A DNA stretch of 64,000 bases, from assembly GCF_000833575.1 (NCBI RefSeq), contig NZ_CP010827.1:558001-622000 (forward strand), read 5' to 3'. This DNA comes from Corynebacterium singulare. Lineage in GTDB: Bacteria > Actinomycetota > Actinomycetes > Mycobacteriales > Mycobacteriaceae. The first letter of the stretch is position 1. Each line of letters starts with the position of its first letter. Below are positions 62,296 to 64,000 of the stretch, in pieces. The notes under the pieces were generated by a model. The model saw nothing but the letters and a program-made list of their open reading frames with translations. It ran no database searches and had not been told where the DNA came from. The translations under genes were made by a program, and so were the position numbers.

Positions 62296-63354
62296 GTGCA
62301 CAAGGCAATCGTCGTCTTCGAGGTCGAGGGCGGATCTGACAAGCAGTTCAACGGCCACCGCAAGGACACCATGCCCATCGTCGACAGCATTAAGGATGCT
62401 GGCTGGCACGCAGAAGTGGTTTTCTACCGCCCCGAGTGGTCTGAGAAGCTCTTCGAGTACGTCTCCGAGAACTTTGATGCCTACATCTCTCGTGTGAATC
62501 CGGGCAACATCCCGGGTGGCGAGAAGGGCTACTTCGACCTGCTCACCAAGCTCGCTGAGGCAGGTCTGGTTGGCATGTCCACCCCGCACGAGATGATGGC
62601 CTACGGCGCCAAGGATGCCTTGGTGAAGCTCAATGACACCGACCTGGTGCCGTCCGATACCGCTGCGTACTACGACGTTGAGTCTTTCCACAACACCTTC
62701 CCGACCTCCCTGTCCTACGGTGAGCGCGTTCTCAAGCAGAACCGTGGATCCACCGGCTCCGGTATTTGGCGTGTGCGCTTGGCCGATGAGAAGCTGGCCG
62801 AGTCTGTAGAGCCGGGCAGCGCACTGCCGCTCGATACCAAGCTCAAGTGCACCGAAGCTGTGGACAACCACACCGAGGAGCGCGAGCTCGGCGAGTTCAT
62901 GGACTTCTGTGACCAGTACATCGTTGGTGACAACGGCATGCTCGTGGACATGCGCTTCATGCCGCGCATCGTTGAGGGCGAGATCCGTATCCTCCTCGTT
63001 GGCCCGGACCCGGTCTTCGTTGTTCACAAGAAGCCGGCTGAGGGCGGCGACGCCTTCTCTGCCACCCTGTTCTCCGGTGCGAAGTACACCTACCAGAAGC
63101 CGGAGGAATGGCAGGAGCTTGTTGACATGTTCGCGGAGGTCCGTCCGGTCATCGCCGAGAAGCTCGGCGGCGACAACATCCCGCTGATTTGGACCGCAGA
63201 CTTCATGCTTGCTGATGGCGAGAATGGCGAAGATACCTACGTCCTGGGTGAGATCAACTGCTCCTGCGTGGGCTTCACCTCGGAGCTGGACATGGGTATC
63301 CAGGAGAAGGTGGCCGCTGAAGCCATCAAGCGCGTTGAGGCCAAGCACGCCTAA
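62296..63354 (+). CDS. Cj0069-type ATP-grasp-like protein
   Basis: Cytosolic protein of 352 aa resembling the Cj0069 family, which has an ATP-grasp-like layout: an N-terminal Rossmann-like part (IVVFEVEGGSDKQFNGHRKD), a central LKQNRGSTGSGIWRVRL nucleotide loop, MLVDMRFMPRIVEGEIRILL and the metal-ligand end VLGEINCSCVGFTSEL with Glu and Asn. This suggests a carboxylate-amine ligase, but the substrates are unknown. GTG 62296 follows AAAGGGAAA. Stand-alone transcript ended by a hairpin at 63368. Confidence 0.8.
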   Translation: MHKAIVVFEVEGGSDKQFNGHRKDTMPIVDSIKDAGWHAEVVFYRPEWSEKLFEYVSENFDAYISRVNPGNIPGGEKGYFDLLTKLAEAGLVGMSTPHEMMAYGAKDALVKLNDTDLVPSDTAAYYDVESFHNTFPTSLSYGERVLKQNRGSTGSGIWRVRLADEKLAESVEPGSALPLDTKLKCTEAVDNHTEERELGEFMDFCDQYIVGDNGMLVDMRFMPRIVEGEIRILLVGPDPVFVVHKKPAEGGDAFSATLFSGAKYTYQKPEEWQELVDMFAEVRPVIAEKLGGDNIPLIWTADFMLADGENGEDTYVLGEINCSCVGFTSELDMGIQEKVAAEAIKRVEAKHA

Positions 63355-63367
63355 GCGTTATTCCATG

Positions 63368-63394
63368 AATCCCTCGCTTTTGCGGGGGATTTTG
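63368..63394 (+). terminator. Intrinsic terminator after the Cj0069-type gene
   Basis: AATCCCTCGC (63368-63377) and GCGGGGGATT (63382-63391) form a stem with loop TTTT, followed by TTTT. Good rho-independent terminator 14 bp past the stop. Confidence 0.85.
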
Positions 63395-63543
63395 TCGTTT
63401 GAGGCCTCGTTGTGTGGGGCGCAATCCCCAAAGAGCCCCCCTAACCGCTGACAGTGAGCCGGATCTCAGGTACGTTCGAAGAAGTAAAAATTACACGAAT
63501 GTGTACTGCTCTGCGAACTTCACTGTGAAAGGACTACCGAGCG

Positions 63544-64000
63544 ATGACCAACCCCAACCAGTTCGGCGAGAACGGCAACAACAACAACAACGATTCCTCT
63601 AACCAGGGTTTTGGTGGCGGCTTCGGCAGCGGCTTTGGCGCTGATTACACCCCGAACAACTCGACCCCGAATAACGCGGGCGAGGACTCCTCCACACCAG
63701 AGAACGGCACGAACAGCGGTGCTTCCCAGCAAGGCTTCGGCGAGGGATTTGGTGGAGGTTACGGCAGCGATAACGCTTCCACCGGTTGGGGTAACCCGGG
63801 CGCGCCGTCCAACTCGGGCTTTGATTGGGGTGGCCAGGCGGGCTACGGCGATTACTCCGAGCCGCACACTGAACCGGCGCAATCTGCTGAATCAACTGCC
63901 TCCACTGAGTCTTCGTCTTCGTACTCTGCGTCCACCCAGGATTCTGCTTCGTCTGAGGCTGGCTCTGCTGTACCGGCCTCTGAATCCTATGGCTCCTCAT
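63544..64000 (+). CDS. Asn/Gly/Ser-rich protein, 5' part only
   Basis: An open frame starts at ATG 63544, 8 bp after AAAGGA, and runs without stop to the window edge (152 codons). The visible part is low complexity: MTNPNQFGENGNNNNNDSS, then repeats of GFGGGFGSGFG / GFGEGFGGGYG and a Ser/Glu/Ala-rich stretch. Such N-termini usually precede membrane domains (RDD, DUF4190, Tic20-like) in corynebacteria, but the diagnostic part is outside. Function cannot be assigned. Confidence 0.72.
   Translation, partial: MTNPNQFGENGNNNNNDSSNQGFGGGFGSGFGADYTPNNSTPNNAGEDSSTPENGTNSGASQQGFGEGFGGGYGSDNASTGWGNPGAPSNSGFDWGGQAGYGDYSEPHTEPAQSAESTASTESSSSYSASTQDSASSEAGSAVPASESYGSS

Overview
The window is a GC-rich actinobacterial chromosome segment that I assign to Corynebacterium. 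The support is a monomeric NADP isocitrate dehydrogenase, a fused biotin carboxylase/BCCP AccBC, a RamB/PrpR-type regulator beside prpDBC, DtxR- and McbR-like operators, and a gene order that recalls the metQ-dnaE2 ... metX-metY ... icd ... xth-trpS ... upp ... prp ... accBC-rhodanese stretch of C. glutamicum as I remember it. The species cannot be named from the sequence alone. I see no tRNA, rRNA, CRISPR array, prophage or intact insertion sequence.

Layout. 1-16.7 kb is mostly housekeeping: methionine-uptake lipoprotein metQ, error-prone polymerase dnaE2 with a LexA box, a small XRE regulator/membrane pair, a YdbS/YdbT-like PH-domain pair, the feoA-feoB-feoC iron operon under DtxR-like boxes, the atypical pyruvate kinase pyk2, a secreted serine protease, trmL-like, folD, a DUF3017 protein, and metY-metX under two McbR-like boxes. 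16.9-19.5 kb is an AT-richer accessory block: a two-component system, an unannotated 56-codon secreted-peptide gene and a five-helix membrane protein. 19.5-30.4 kb holds an MBL hydrolase, pdxR divergent from pdxST, ppc, an HNH nuclease, an M3 oligopeptidase and a PepSY membrane protein with a His-rich loop. 30.6-32.3 kb is a single AlbA/ATPase-type gene bracketed by two 105-bp direct repeats. 32.4-44.6 kb returns to core genes (icd, MFS exporter, xth, trpS, YihY, RDD, D,D-carboxypeptidase) and adds a zinc-site-less adenosine-deaminase-like protein and an EspC-like/NlpC-P60 pair without signal peptides. 44.7-56.9 kb holds upp, an M20 amidohydrolase, a quinone-reductase-type LpdA, prpR/prpDBC (propionate to pyruvate plus succinate) and pyc. 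56.9-59.1 kb is a second accessory patch (DUF4143 ATPase behind twin palindromes, a GNAT acetyltransferase, an Abi remnant). 59.2-64 kb holds accBC, a rhodanese whose catalytic Cys is Ser, a Cj0069-type ATP-grasp protein and the start of an Asn/Gly-rich protein cut by the window edge.

How it works together. Several genes sit around the PEP-pyruvate-oxaloacetate node (ppc, pyc, pyk2-like, icd, prpDBC, accBC), with methionine supply (metQ, metX, metY), PLP synthesis (pdxST), which methionine enzymes such as MetY need, and iron uptake (feo).

The most promising unexplained items are the two-component/secreted-peptide/membrane-protein block (16921-19465), the twin 20-bp palindromes at 58141-58200, the direct-repeat-flanked AlbA gene, and a 13-mer, GCTTGYCGACGNC, that recurs 17 times (18 for its first 11 bases) in 64 kb.

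Positions between about 30.7 and 32.4 kb that I counted by eye may be off by one base.
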